Source of the DNA: Leucobacter soli
GTDB taxonomy: Bacteria > Actinomycetota > Actinomycetes > Actinomycetales > Microbacteriaceae
DNA length: 41,635 nucleotides
Direction of reading: 5' to 3'
Assembly (NCBI RefSeq): GCF_910593785.1
Contig: NZ_CAJVAP010000025.1
Span: 1-41,635 of the forward strand
The position numbers and the translations under genes were made by a program. Shown piece by piece: positions 25,116 through 33,000 of the stretch. Below the pieces are notes generated by a model, which ran no database searches, was not told the DNA's origin, and worked only from the letters and a program-made list of their open reading frames with translations. Each line of letters starts with the position of its first letter. The stretch's first letter is position 1.

Positions 25116-25146
25116 CCGCTCCTCGTCGCGATGCGAGGCGGAGCGG
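25116..25146. terminator. Bidirectional hairpin between convergent genes
   Basis: CCGCTCC and GGAGCGG enclose a further CTCG/CGAG pairing. It lies between the NlpC/P60 gene and the small minus-strand gene, and either could use it. Confidence 0.55.
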
Positions 25147-25158
25147 ATCGGTGACGGA

Positions 25159-25362
25159 TCACCCCCAGTGCGGCGGTTTGTCGTCTCTGAGGCGCGACTC
25201 GTTCTCGGTTGAGGGGCGCGGATCGGCCGGCGGATCGTAGGGCGCCGGATCGCTTCCCTCGGGCGCGGGTCGCGTCGCCCGCCGAGGTCGACGCCGGTCG
25301 CGGCGCACTCTGCCCGCGTCCGCACCGTCGTCCGCGTCGTTCGTCCCGGCCGAGTCCGACAT
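25159..25362 (-). CDS. Small charged protein coupled to the helicase-like gene
   Basis: This 67-residue, Asp/Arg/Pro-rich protein is probably disordered and ends in RDDKPPHWG. Its ATG overlaps the stop codon of the preceding gene (TGATG), a strong sign of translational coupling and of a real gene. A Pro-Pro-His C-terminal motif recurs in small actinobacterial hypotheticals, from memory. No function is known. Confidence 0.62.
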   Translation of the reverse strand: MSDSAGTNDADDGADAGRVRRDRRRPRRATRPAPEGSDPAPYDPPADPRPSTENESRLRDDKPPHWG

Positions 25363-28300
25363 CAGAACAGCGTGGTCGCCGGCGTCCCGGCGGGCTGCGC
25401 CCCGGCGGCCTCCGCCGCGGCACTCGTCTCGGCCCCCGTTTCACCGTCGGGTTCGTAGCCGAGGATCCCGGCCACCCGCAGCGCCACCCGCTCGGGGTCG
25501 GCGAACAGGTCGAAGCTGTGCACGCGGTGGTAGTGCCAGCCGAGCCGCCGCAGGACGGTCGGCCGCAGCCGCAGGGCGTCGCGCAGGCTCTGCTCACCGC
25601 CGGAGAGGTCGAGATCCACCGCGATCGCGCGCTCGCCGAGCGAGGCCGCGAGCGGAATCGCACCTCGGTAGTCGAGCTCGACGTTCAGGCCGAGCGCCTC
25701 GAGGCGATCCGCGAGCTCGCCGAGCATCGGATCCCGCTCCGACGGCAGCGCCGCCGGTGCCGGCTCGGGATGCTCGAGCGCGAGGAGTTCCGAGAGCTCG
25801 ATCATCCCGTACTTGATGCGCGTCGCGTCGAGGTCGTCGGGCCGGAAGCAGCTGACGATGGTCATCGCGCGGCGCGCGCGCGTCATCGCCGTCGCGATCA
25901 GGCGTTCGCCGCCCGGCCTCCCCAGCGACCCGAAGTTCGAGAGCACCCGCCCATGGGGGGTGCGGCCGTAGCCGACGGAGAAGATGACCCGGTCGCGGCT
26001 CTGCGCCATCGCCTGCTCGAGCGTCAGCACCGCGAACGGTTCCGCCCGGTCGCCGAGCAGGAAGTCCCGGTACTGCGGGAACTTGGAGAAGGCGCGAAGC
26101 ACGGCCTGGTAGCTGCGCACCGCGTGCCGCTCGCTCGCCGTGATGACCATGAGGGACTCGCGCGGCCGCTCGCTCGCGTGCTCGAGCACCAGCTGCACCA
26201 CGCGTTCCAGCTCGGCGTCGGTGCTCTCGACCGCGCCCGTGTGCGGGTCGGGCAGTCCCTGCCCGTTCGCGACGAAGTCGAGCGTGAGGCTCGAGTGCCC
26301 GAGGAACGTCCCCGCCCAGGGCAGCGACACGATCTCGCCGTCGTAGAAGCGGGTGTTCACGAGGTTCGTGAGATCCTCGCCACCGGCGCGGTAGCTGTGC
26401 GTGAGGGCGAGCTCCGGCAGCACCGATCGCAGCTGCGCGAATGCGGACCGCGCGTGCAGGGTCTCGCCGTCGACGACGGGGGCCGACTCCTCGCTCGGGA
26501 TGCGGACCGCGATGTCGAAGGCCGACGGCGTCTGCGTCACCGTGTCGCCGAACGCGACGACCTGCGCCGAGCGCCGGATCGCGCCCACGTTCTCGACCAG
26601 GGTCGTGGCGCCGGCGTCGAGCAGCACCGTGGTGTCGAAACGCAGCGCGTCGGGCAGCTGCGCGACCTCGTACGGCGAGCACACCCAGACCGGAGCGAGC
26701 ACGCCCATGAGGCCTGGCGCGTGCTTCGCGAGCAGCGCGAGCGGGGCGTCTCCCCCGCGCAGCAGCTCGCGGAGCGCGATCGCCTCCTGCTTCGCATCGA
26801 GCACCGACACTCGCCAGGCGTCGGCGAGCTTGGCGGCGAGCTGCGGCCCGCCCGCACCCGCATGGGCGTCGTCGACGACCCGGAAGTCCGCCTCGAGCCG
26901 CTCCACCACTCCGGTGTTGGCGCTGAGCAGCGCCTGGTTGGTCTGCAGCATCCGCTCGAGCGCCGACTGCCACCAGGCCTGCTCGAGCTCGTTCGCGACG
27001 TGCTCGGCCGGCACGTGCCTGGACGAGAGATCCGCGAGCAGGGGCTCGAGGTGGGCGGCGCGCAGACGCTCCACGATCGTGGTGCGCTCCTGGATGTTGT
27101 GCAGCACCTCGCTCTCGCGCGCGAGGTCGATGGTTCGGCGGGCCAGCTGCACGAGCGGCAACGCCCGCATCTTCTGGGTCTCGTGCTCGTGACCGAGCAC
27201 GAGATCGAGCTTCTCGAGGTCCTGGTAGGCGGCCTGGTAGGCAGACACGACGTCGGAGATGCCGAGCGGCACCTCCGGCCGAGCACCGACGACGGTCGAG
27301 TAGCGCTGCCAGAGGACGCGCTGCTGCTGGATCTGCACCAGGCGGGCGTACATATCGCTGATGTGCACGCCCGGACGCACGTATTCGCGGGCGAGCTTGC
27401 GCAGCCGCTTGCGGTTGCCGCTCGACATCTCCTCGCCGCCGCGCGGCGCATGGGCCGCGATCACCTCGGTGAGCGAGCGGTCGTAGACCTCGGGGGTGAA
27501 GCGGTCGAGGGTCTCGCGGATCCCCATCAGCAGCCGCAGGTAGACGCCGAGCTCGGCGATCGTCTCGTAGGGGCGCAGCGTCGTCTGCTCGATGATCTCG
27601 TTCGCCATCGAGACGAGTCGCGGCAGCTCGGTCTCGGCGAGATCCACAGCGAGCGTGTACGCGACGCGTGCCGCCTCCGTGGTGTCGAAGCTCACTCCGT
27701 ACCAGGGCGAATCCTCGGGGCCGTACTGGAACTGGCCGAGCCGCGCCGCCTCGGTGATGTCCTCGGCGACGCTGCTGCGGTCGAGGGTGAGATGCCCGAG
27801 CGCGTGGTCGTCGAGCCGCACCGTAGTACTCGGCGGAGTCGGGAGCAGCGCGAGCCGTGTCAGCTCGCGCAGCGCCTCGAGCGGCGAGACCGCGAAGCGT
27901 TCGTCGGGCTGCGTCAACGCGTCCTGATAGTCGATGAGTACGCCGCGGAGACGCAGCAGCGCGTCGTCGACGTCGCGCATCCGGCTGGCCGTGGCGGACT
28001 CGTTGCGGCTGATCGCCTCGACGAGGTTGCGTCGCAGCAATCTCGGGGTCACCGCGAGCCCCGCGAGCCCGACCCGGTTCAGCCGGTGGGAGATACCGTC
28101 GATCGTCGCGCGACGCGGCGAGACCACGAGCACGCGCTTGCCGGATCCCACGAGCGCGCCGATCGCGTTGACGGCGGTCTGGGTGCCACCCGTGCCGGGC
28201 AGAGTGCGCACCACGACGGAATGCCCGGCGTCGATCTGGGCGAGCACGTCGTCCTGCTCCGCGTCGGCGTCGTAGAGCGCCCGATCCGTCTCGGGCGAGC

Positions 28301-29201
28301 GCTCGTTCGGGCTGGGCGCCGTGACCGGGCGATAGCTCCGGTCGAGCTGCTCCTTCGCGACCTCGCTGCCACAGACAGCCGAGAGCACCGGGGTGTCGAG
28401 ATCCTTCGCGTCGACCAGCATCTGGCGGGAGACGCTCATGAACGACGAGGCGACGAGGCGCGGCTGCACCACAAAACCGGGGACACCCACCACCATCTGA
28501 CGGAGACGGTCGATCACGGGCTGGGGCTTGAAGACGCCCTCGGCCTGCGACAGCTCGAGCAAGGAGCGCGCATCGATCGCGATCCCGAACTGCTCACGCA
28601 GCGTGGTGAGCAGCTCCGGGTTCACGCTCGGGCGCTTCTTGAGCTTCAGCTCGAAGTCGCGGCCGTAGCGCCGGATCGCGAGCGGGCGGAGCAGCACCGG
28701 GGCTGTGAAGTCCTCGCCCTCGAAGCTCCAACTGGCGAGCCCGATGCCGAGATGCACGGTTTCGAGCCCGCGCACGGTGCGCATCTCGACCGCCTTGTCG
28801 GTGACGCGCGCGGCCGCGAGCCGGGCCTGACGCAGGGCGAGATCATCGCGGATCAGTGCCGAGAGCAGGATCTTCTGGCCGGTGATGAACTGGGGCAGGC
28901 CGGCGGGGTGCGCATTCGAGAGCTCGATCCGCGTGCTCGCATGATCTTCGAAGTGAGTCAGCGGGCTGCGGCCGCCGATCGAGGCGAGCTGCCGCCGCCA
29001 TTCCTCGTGCTCGAGAGCGAACGGGTCGACAGTACCGATGGGGCCGGTGAGGTGATCTTCGACCGGAGCGGACAAAGGCTCGGGGAACTTGGCTCGCGCG
29101 TTCGGCGGGGCGGCTGCCCGCGGCGGCGCGGTCTCGTCCTCGGAGGTCACGTCATCCCCCGGGGCTTCGCCTGATCTCCGGCGTCGGTCCACACTCCACA
29201 C
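25362..29201 (-). CDS. SF1 helicase-like protein with degenerate Walker motifs and REase-like C-terminus
   Basis: This 1279-residue protein follows the order of UPF1/DNA2-type SF1 helicases. The Walker A equivalent is LPGTGGTQT (334-342), with Gly339 where the catalytic Lys should be. The Walker B equivalent is LLDAGAT, with Ala863 in place of Glu. Later blocks remain recognisable: a GDTVTQTP motif III position, HSYRAGGEDLTNLVNTRFYDG, TLEQAMAQSRDRVIFSVGYG, and GGERLIATAMTRARR (about 1095-1110). The C-terminal about 100 residues resemble a restriction-endonuclease-like domain of the MTES_1575 type (AVDLDLSGG, LGWHYHRVHSFDLF). The GTG at 29201 is supported by TAATCT ending exactly 6 bases upstream. 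The role is unknown. Confidence 0.8.
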   Translation of the reverse strand: MWSVDRRRRSGEAPGDDVTSEDETAPPRAAAPPNARAKFPEPLSAPVEDHLTGPIGTVDPFALEHEEWRRQLASIGGRSPLTHFEDHASTRIELSNAHPAGLPQFITGQKILLSALIRDDLALRQARLAAARVTDKAVEMRTVRGLETVHLGIGLASWSFEGEDFTAPVLLRPLAIRRYGRDFELKLKKRPSVNPELLTTLREQFGIAIDARSLLELSQAEGVFKPQPVIDRLRQMVVGVPGFVVQPRLVASSFMSVSRQMLVDAKDLDTPVLSAVCGSEVAKEQLDRSYRPVTAPSPNERSPETDRALYDADAEQDDVLAQIDAGHSVVVRTLPGTGGTQTAVNAIGALVGSGKRVLVVSPRRATIDGISHRLNRVGLAGLAVTPRLLRRNLVEAISRNESATASRMRDVDDALLRLRGVLIDYQDALTQPDERFAVSPLEALRELTRLALLPTPPSTTVRLDDHALGHLTLDRSSVAEDITEAARLGQFQYGPEDSPWYGVSFDTTEAARVAYTLAVDLAETELPRLVSMANEIIEQTTLRPYETIAELGVYLRLLMGIRETLDRFTPEVYDRSLTEVIAAHAPRGGEEMSSGNRKRLRKLAREYVRPGVHISDMYARLVQIQQQRVLWQRYSTVVGARPEVPLGISDVVSAYQAAYQDLEKLDLVLGHEHETQKMRALPLVQLARRTIDLARESEVLHNIQERTTIVERLRAAHLEPLLADLSSRHVPAEHVANELEQAWWQSALERMLQTNQALLSANTGVVERLEADFRVVDDAHAGAGGPQLAAKLADAWRVSVLDAKQEAIALRELLRGGDAPLALLAKHAPGLMGVLAPVWVCSPYEVAQLPDALRFDTTVLLDAGATTLVENVGAIRRSAQVVAFGDTVTQTPSAFDIAVRIPSEESAPVVDGETLHARSAFAQLRSVLPELALTHSYRAGGEDLTNLVNTRFYDGEIVSLPWAGTFLGHSSLTLDFVANGQGLPDPHTGAVESTDAELERVVQLVLEHASERPRESLMVITASERHAVRSYQAVLRAFSKFPQYRDFLLGDRAEPFAVLTLEQAMAQSRDRVIFSVGYGRTPHGRVLSNFGSLGRPGGERLIATAMTRARRAMTIVSCFRPDDLDATRIKYGMIELSELLALEHPEPAPAALPSERDPMLGELADRLEALGLNVELDYRGAIPLAASLGERAIAVDLDLSGGEQSLRDALRLRPTVLRRLGWHYHRVHSFDLFADPERVALRVAGILGYEPDGETGAETSAAAEAAGAQPAGTPATTLF

Positions 29202-29207
29202 ACGGCC

Positions 29208-29213
29208 AGATTA
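29208..29213 (-). promoter_or_regulatory. -10 element of the helicase-like gene, leaderless
   Basis: TAATCT on the minus strand ends 6 bases before GTG 29201, so the transcript should begin at the G of the start codon. Confidence 0.55.
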
Positions 29214-29289
29214 CGGGCGGAGCGTGAGATTCCGCGGAGGTTCCCCGGTGTTTTGCGGCCGCCCGGCGCCGCGCGGCCGCGCCGGGCCG

Positions 29290-29332
29290 GGCGGAGCGTG
29301 TGCGCGATCATTGTCCGCGTCCACGCTCCGCC
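29290..29332 (-). terminator. Hairpin after the uracil permease gene
   Basis: GGCGGAGCGTG and CACGCTCCGCC are perfect 11-base arms 7 bases beyond the permease stop. A third copy of CGGAGCGTG lies at about 29218. Confidence 0.65.
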
Positions 29333-29338
29333 GAGCGG

Positions 29339-30712
29339 TTAGGGCGTGTCCGCCTCGGCCGGGATCGGGGTAGCGACCTCGGAGGTGCCGCGCGCCTTCC
29401 CGACCCACGCCATCACGTGGTAGACGACGACGGCGGCGATCGTGCCGAGCGCGATGCCGTTGAACACCACGTCGCCGATCGTCAGGCTGAAGTCGGCGAT
29501 GCCGACGATCAGCGCGATCGCCGCGGGGAACTGGTTGATGGGCTTCGAGAAGTCGACGCCGTGATCGATCCAGATCTTCACGCCGATCAGGGCGATCAAT
29601 CCGTAGAGCGCCACCGTCACGCCGCCGAGCACGCCGGCGGGAACGGAGAAGATGAGCGCACCGATCTTCGGCGAGAATCCCAGCAGGATCGCGATGATGC
29701 CGGCCACCCAGTAGGCGGCGGTCGAGTAGACGCGGGTCGCGGCCATGACACCGATGTTCTCGCCGTAGGTGGTGGTCGCGGATCCGCCGCCGAGGCCGGC
29801 GAGCACGGTCGCGACGCCGTCGGCGAGCAGCGCCCGGCCGGTCTTGGGGTCGAGATCGCGATCGATCATCAGGCCGACGCTCTTGATATGGCCGACGTTC
29901 TCGGCGACGAGGACCAGGACGACCGGGAGGAACGCCGGCAGCAGGCCCCACAGGCTCGGATCGGAGAAGGGGTTCCCGGGGAGATGGAAGGCGGGCAGCC
30001 CGACCCAGTCGGCCGAGGCCACGCCCGAGAAGTCGACGATGCCCATCAGCGCGGCGGCGATGTACCCGACGACCATGCCGAGCACGATCGAGAGGCGCCC
30101 GATCAGGCCGCGGAACAGGACCGTGATCAGGATGATCGCGGCGATCGTGATGACCGCCGCTGTCGAGTGGAGTCCCTGGTCGACGGCCGGGTTGCTCTGC
30201 GGATTGCCGAGCCAGTTGTTCTTCACGGCCGGAGCGAGATTGAAGCCGATCAGGGCGACGATCGCGCCCATCACGACGGGCGGCATGAGCGCGTTGATCC
30301 AGCCCGTGCCGGTCTTCTGCACGAGCAGGCCGACGAGCGCGAGCAGGATGCCCATCACCAGGATGCCGAACGAGGCGCGGGCGAGGCCCTCCGGCGAGGC
30401 GGCCTCCCCCGGTCCGACGCCGGTAGCCACCCAGATGGGTGCGAGGAAGGCGAACGAGGATCCGAGGTAGCTGGGCAGCCGGTTGCCCGTCAGGAGCAGG
30501 AAGATGAGCGTACCGAGGCCTGAGAAGAAGAGGGTGGCCGTCGGGCTGAACCCCGTGAGCAGCGGCACGAGGAACGTGGCGCCGAACATGGCGACGACGT
30601 GCTGGGCGCCGAAGCCGATCGTCTTGGGCCAGCTCAGCCGTTCCTCGGGCAGAACGATGGCGTCGGATGCGACGCCCTTTCCATCACCGTGCAGTTTCCA
30701 TGTCTGGGTCAT
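29339..30712 (-). CDS. NCS2-family uracil/xanthine permease
   Basis: This 457-residue inner-membrane proton symporter of the nucleobase:cation symporter-2 family has about 14 helices. Family motifs are GFGAQHVVAMFGATFLVPLL, SFAFLAP, LVAENVGHIKS with the substrate-binding Glu, and GGSATTTYGENIGVMAATRVYS. These match UraA/RutG-type uracil permeases more than the xanthine branch. GAGGAG lies 5 bases before the ATG. A hairpin in the leader might regulate it. Confidence 0.93.
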   Translation of the reverse strand: MTQTWKLHGDGKGVASDAIVLPEERLSWPKTIGFGAQHVVAMFGATFLVPLLTGFSPTATLFFSGLGTLIFLLLTGNRLPSYLGSSFAFLAPIWVATGVGPGEAASPEGLARASFGILVMGILLALVGLLVQKTGTGWINALMPPVVMGAIVALIGFNLAPAVKNNWLGNPQSNPAVDQGLHSTAAVITIAAIILITVLFRGLIGRLSIVLGMVVGYIAAALMGIVDFSGVASADWVGLPAFHLPGNPFSDPSLWGLLPAFLPVVLVLVAENVGHIKSVGLMIDRDLDPKTGRALLADGVATVLAGLGGGSATTTYGENIGVMAATRVYSTAAYWVAGIIAILLGFSPKIGALIFSVPAGVLGGVTVALYGLIALIGVKIWIDHGVDFSKPINQFPAAIALIVGIADFSLTIGDVVFNGIALGTIAAVVVYHVMAWVGKARGTSEVATPIPAEADTP

Positions 30713-30737
30713 GCGCGCTCCTCTGCGTACATACGGG

Positions 30738-30752
30738 GCCCGCTCTGCGGGC
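30738..30752 (-). other. Leader hairpin of the permease gene
   Basis: GCCCGC and GCGGGC enclose three bases in the 5' leader, between a possible -10 (TAGAGT) and the ribosome site. A PyrR-type anti-terminator loop was considered but its consensus is not evident. Confidence 0.35.
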
Positions 30753-30816
30753 GCACTGGGTACGACTCTAGTGGCCTGACGGCGATGCCGTCATCCCGTG
30801 CGCCCGCACAGCGAAT

Positions 30817-30830
30817 GCCGCTCGAGCGGC
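30817..30830. other. 14-base perfect palindrome
   Basis: GCCGCTCGAGCGGC lies between the cupin gene end and the permease promoter. It may be part of a terminator or an operator. Confidence 0.35.
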
Positions 30831-30885
30831 AGCGGAAGCGTCCTGCTGGATCGCCGACTCGATCGCCGGCTGCTCCGTCGTCGGT

Positions 30886-31251
30886 TCAGTCGCCGGCGGC
30901 GAGGTAGACCTTGCGGATGTGATCCGCCACGATCCACCGGGTGCGCGTGCCGGCGGTGAGCCGCATCACGTCCCCCGCCTTCACCTCTACGACCCGTCCC
31001 TCATCCAGCAGCTCGATCGTGGCGCCGCCCGAGATCACGACGAAGAGCTCGTCGACCTCGGTGTCGCGCACCGCGCCGTCGCGGAGTTCCCAGATCCCGG
31101 CCTCGCAGCCGCCCAGCGCCCCGAGCTCGAGCACGCCCTGGCGGGGCGAGCCAGAGTCGACCTCATCGAACGGAACGGGAGCGAGCTCGACGATCGCTCC
31201 ACGGGCGTGCACGACGCCGTTCGCGCCCTCCGGCAGCAACTCGTTCATCAC
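30886..31251 (-). CDS. Cupin-domain protein
   Basis: This 121-residue single-cupin protein has a fold core in GIWELRDGAVRDTEVDELFVVISGG followed by VVEVKAGDVMRLTAGTRTRWIV, as in the cupin_3 (DUF861)/EutQ-like group. Few His metal ligands are present, so catalysis is doubtful. It lies 30 bases after the FAD oxidoreductase gene in the same direction, and such pairs occur in amine or polyamine utilisation loci. Confidence 0.85.
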   Translation of the reverse strand: MMNELLPEGANGVVHARGAIVELAPVPFDEVDSGSPRQGVLELGALGGCEAGIWELRDGAVRDTEVDELFVVISGGATIELLDEGRVVEVKAGDVMRLTAGTRTRWIVADHIRKVYLAAGD

Positions 31252-31281
31252 GGTTCCCCTTCGTCTCGCGTGCCGGCCCGA

Positions 31282-32700
31282 CTAGGAGTCGAAGCCCAGC
31301 CCCAGCGCGTCCAGCGTCTTGAGCAGGAGGTTGCGCTTGCCACGGTTGTGATCGGCGCGGTTCAGCGCCCAACGGGTCAGGTTGATGCCGATGGACGCGG
31401 CAGGCTCTGGCGGGAACGGCAGCGGCACCTCCCGCACCATCTCGAGCTCGGTGCGCTCGGTCGTGCGGCCGGCGAAGCGGTCGACGATCACATCGGCAGC
31501 GAAGTGGGTGGCGCCGACTCCGAGGCCGGTGAACCCGGCGACGTACTGCACCCGACCGTCGAACGCCTGACCCCAGAAGGCGCAGAAGCGGGTCGACGTG
31601 TCGATGACGCCCGCCCAGCGGTGCGTGAACTTCACCCCGGCCAGCTGCGGGAACGTGGTGAAGAAGTGCTCCGCGAGCTTGCGGTGCGTCTCCATCCGGT
31701 CCTCGTGCTCGGGCTTGATCCGCCCGCCCGCGAAGTACACCGCATCGTAGCCGCCCCACAGGATCCGATTGTCCTTCGTGAGCCGCGAGTAGTGGAACTG
31801 GTTCGCGTTGTCGGCGAGACCCTCGCGCCCCTCCCAGCCGATCGACGCCATCTGCTCGTCGGTCAGCGGTTCGGTCATCAGCACGTAGTCGTAGACCGGC
31901 ACGGTGTGGAAGGTGTAGCGCTTCAGCAGCGAAGGGAACACGTTGGTGCACAGTGCGACGCGGTTCGCCCAGACCGTACCGCCCCCGGTCTCGAGCTCGA
32001 TCGGCTCGTCGCTGCGGCCGCCGAGCCGGGTGACCCGGGTCTGCTCGAAGATCTCGACGCCGATGGAGGCGGCGTGGCGCGCCAGCTCGGCGCACAGTTT
32101 CGCCGGGTGCAGGTTCGCGTTCTCGCGCGGCGAGAAGACGCTGCCGAGGAAGGTCTGCGAGTTGATCCGGGCGCGCGTCTGCTCGGCGTCGAGCACGAGG
32201 TGCTCGTCGTCGGATTCGCCGAGCTCCTCGGCCTGATACGGCTCGTTCGCGACCGACAGCACGCCGGTGCGTTCGAAGTCGGCGTCGATGCCGTGCTCGG
32301 TGATGAAGCGCTCCATGGCGTCGAGGTTCTCGTGGCCGATACGAGCGAGCGACTCGACCTCATCGGGCCAGCGCGCCTCGGCGTTCGGTTCGCCGTGCGT
32401 GATGCTCGCCTCGCAGAAGCCTCCGTTGCGGCCCGACGCGGCCCAGCCGACGCGCTTGCCCTCGAGCAGCACGACGCGGCGATCGGGGTGCTCGGTCTTC
32501 AGCTTGATCGCGGTCCAGAGACCTGCGAATCCGCCGCCCACGACGGCGTAGTCGGCGGTGAGGTCGGTCTCGAGCGCCGGATAGCGGGCCGCGCTCCCCT
32601 CGACGTCATCGATCCAGAAGCAGCTGTGCTTCGTCTCGGCGAGGGAGTCGTCGACGATCCTCGCGGCCGGTCGTTGTCTTTCGAAAACCGTGGTTTCCAT
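31282..32700 (-). CDS. FAD-dependent amine oxidoreductase, PuuB-like
   Basis: This 472-residue DAO-family flavoprotein has an N-terminal Rossmann motif VVGGGFAGLWTAIKL, VGWAASGRNGGFCEASITHG, and C-terminal YVAGFTGLGVGATHFAADVIVDRFAG. The layout matches gamma-glutamylputrescine oxidase (PuuB) and related enzymes, which oxidise an amine to an aldehyde with release of ammonia and peroxide. The rest of a Puu pathway is not in the window, so the substrate is open. It forms an operon with the cupin gene. Confidence 0.88.
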   Translation of the reverse strand: METTVFERQRPAARIVDDSLAETKHSCFWIDDVEGSAARYPALETDLTADYAVVGGGFAGLWTAIKLKTEHPDRRVVLLEGKRVGWAASGRNGGFCEASITHGEPNAEARWPDEVESLARIGHENLDAMERFITEHGIDADFERTGVLSVANEPYQAEELGESDDEHLVLDAEQTRARINSQTFLGSVFSPRENANLHPAKLCAELARHAASIGVEIFEQTRVTRLGGRSDEPIELETGGGTVWANRVALCTNVFPSLLKRYTFHTVPVYDYVLMTEPLTDEQMASIGWEGREGLADNANQFHYSRLTKDNRILWGGYDAVYFAGGRIKPEHEDRMETHRKLAEHFFTTFPQLAGVKFTHRWAGVIDTSTRFCAFWGQAFDGRVQYVAGFTGLGVGATHFAADVIVDRFAGRTTERTELEMVREVPLPFPPEPAASIGINLTRWALNRADHNRGKRNLLLKTLDALGLGFDS

Positions 32701-32753
32701 TACGTATCAATGTGCTCTCGTGTGTGTGGTTTCGTGGACGCGTGCCGGATCGC

Positions 32754-32936
32754 CTACGCGGCGGGCGGTTTCATGATGAGGCCCGTCGCCAACCCGAGGG
32801 TCAGCCCGACGAGCACGGCCCACCAGGATTCGGAGAGCCAGCCGATGCCTGCGCCCACGACGGCACCGACGGCCAACCCGAGAAGAACCTGTTTGCGACG
32901 GGCTCCGGGGGTCGGCTGATCCGATGGCTTGCTCAC
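32754..32936 (-). CDS. Small two-helix membrane protein
   Basis: This 60-residue protein has a short polar N-terminus then two transmembrane segments, LLGLAVGAVVGAGIGWLS and WWAVLVGLTLGLATGLIM, with glycine zipper-like spacing. The GTG start at 32936 is supported by TAGGCT ending 6 bases upstream. No function is recognised. Confidence 0.75.
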   Translation of the reverse strand: MSKPSDQPTPGARRKQVLLGLAVGAVVGAGIGWLSESWWAVLVGLTLGLATGLIMKPPAA

Positions 32937-32942
32937 TCTCCC

Positions 32943-32948
32943 AGCCTA
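32943..32948 (-). promoter_or_regulatory. -10 element of the 60-residue protein gene, leaderless
   Basis: TAGGCT on the minus strand ends exactly 6 bases before GTG 32936. Confidence 0.55.
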
Positions 32949-33000
32949 CGGGGTGCGCAGCCGCGAGTCTCCCGCGAGTCCGAATTCCGAGTGCAACGAT

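Noticed and set aside
25209-29174. Very long plus-strand open frame (about 1320 codons) opposite the helicase-like gene
   Set aside because: Its translation is Arg/His/Leu/Ala-rich without any motif, as expected for the antisense frame of a GC-rich gene; the minus frame carries helicase motifs.
29150-29201. Alternative GTG start at 29150 for the helicase-like gene
   Set aside because: A GGGGG stretch precedes it, but TAATCT spaced exactly for a leaderless start at 29201 is the stronger signal.
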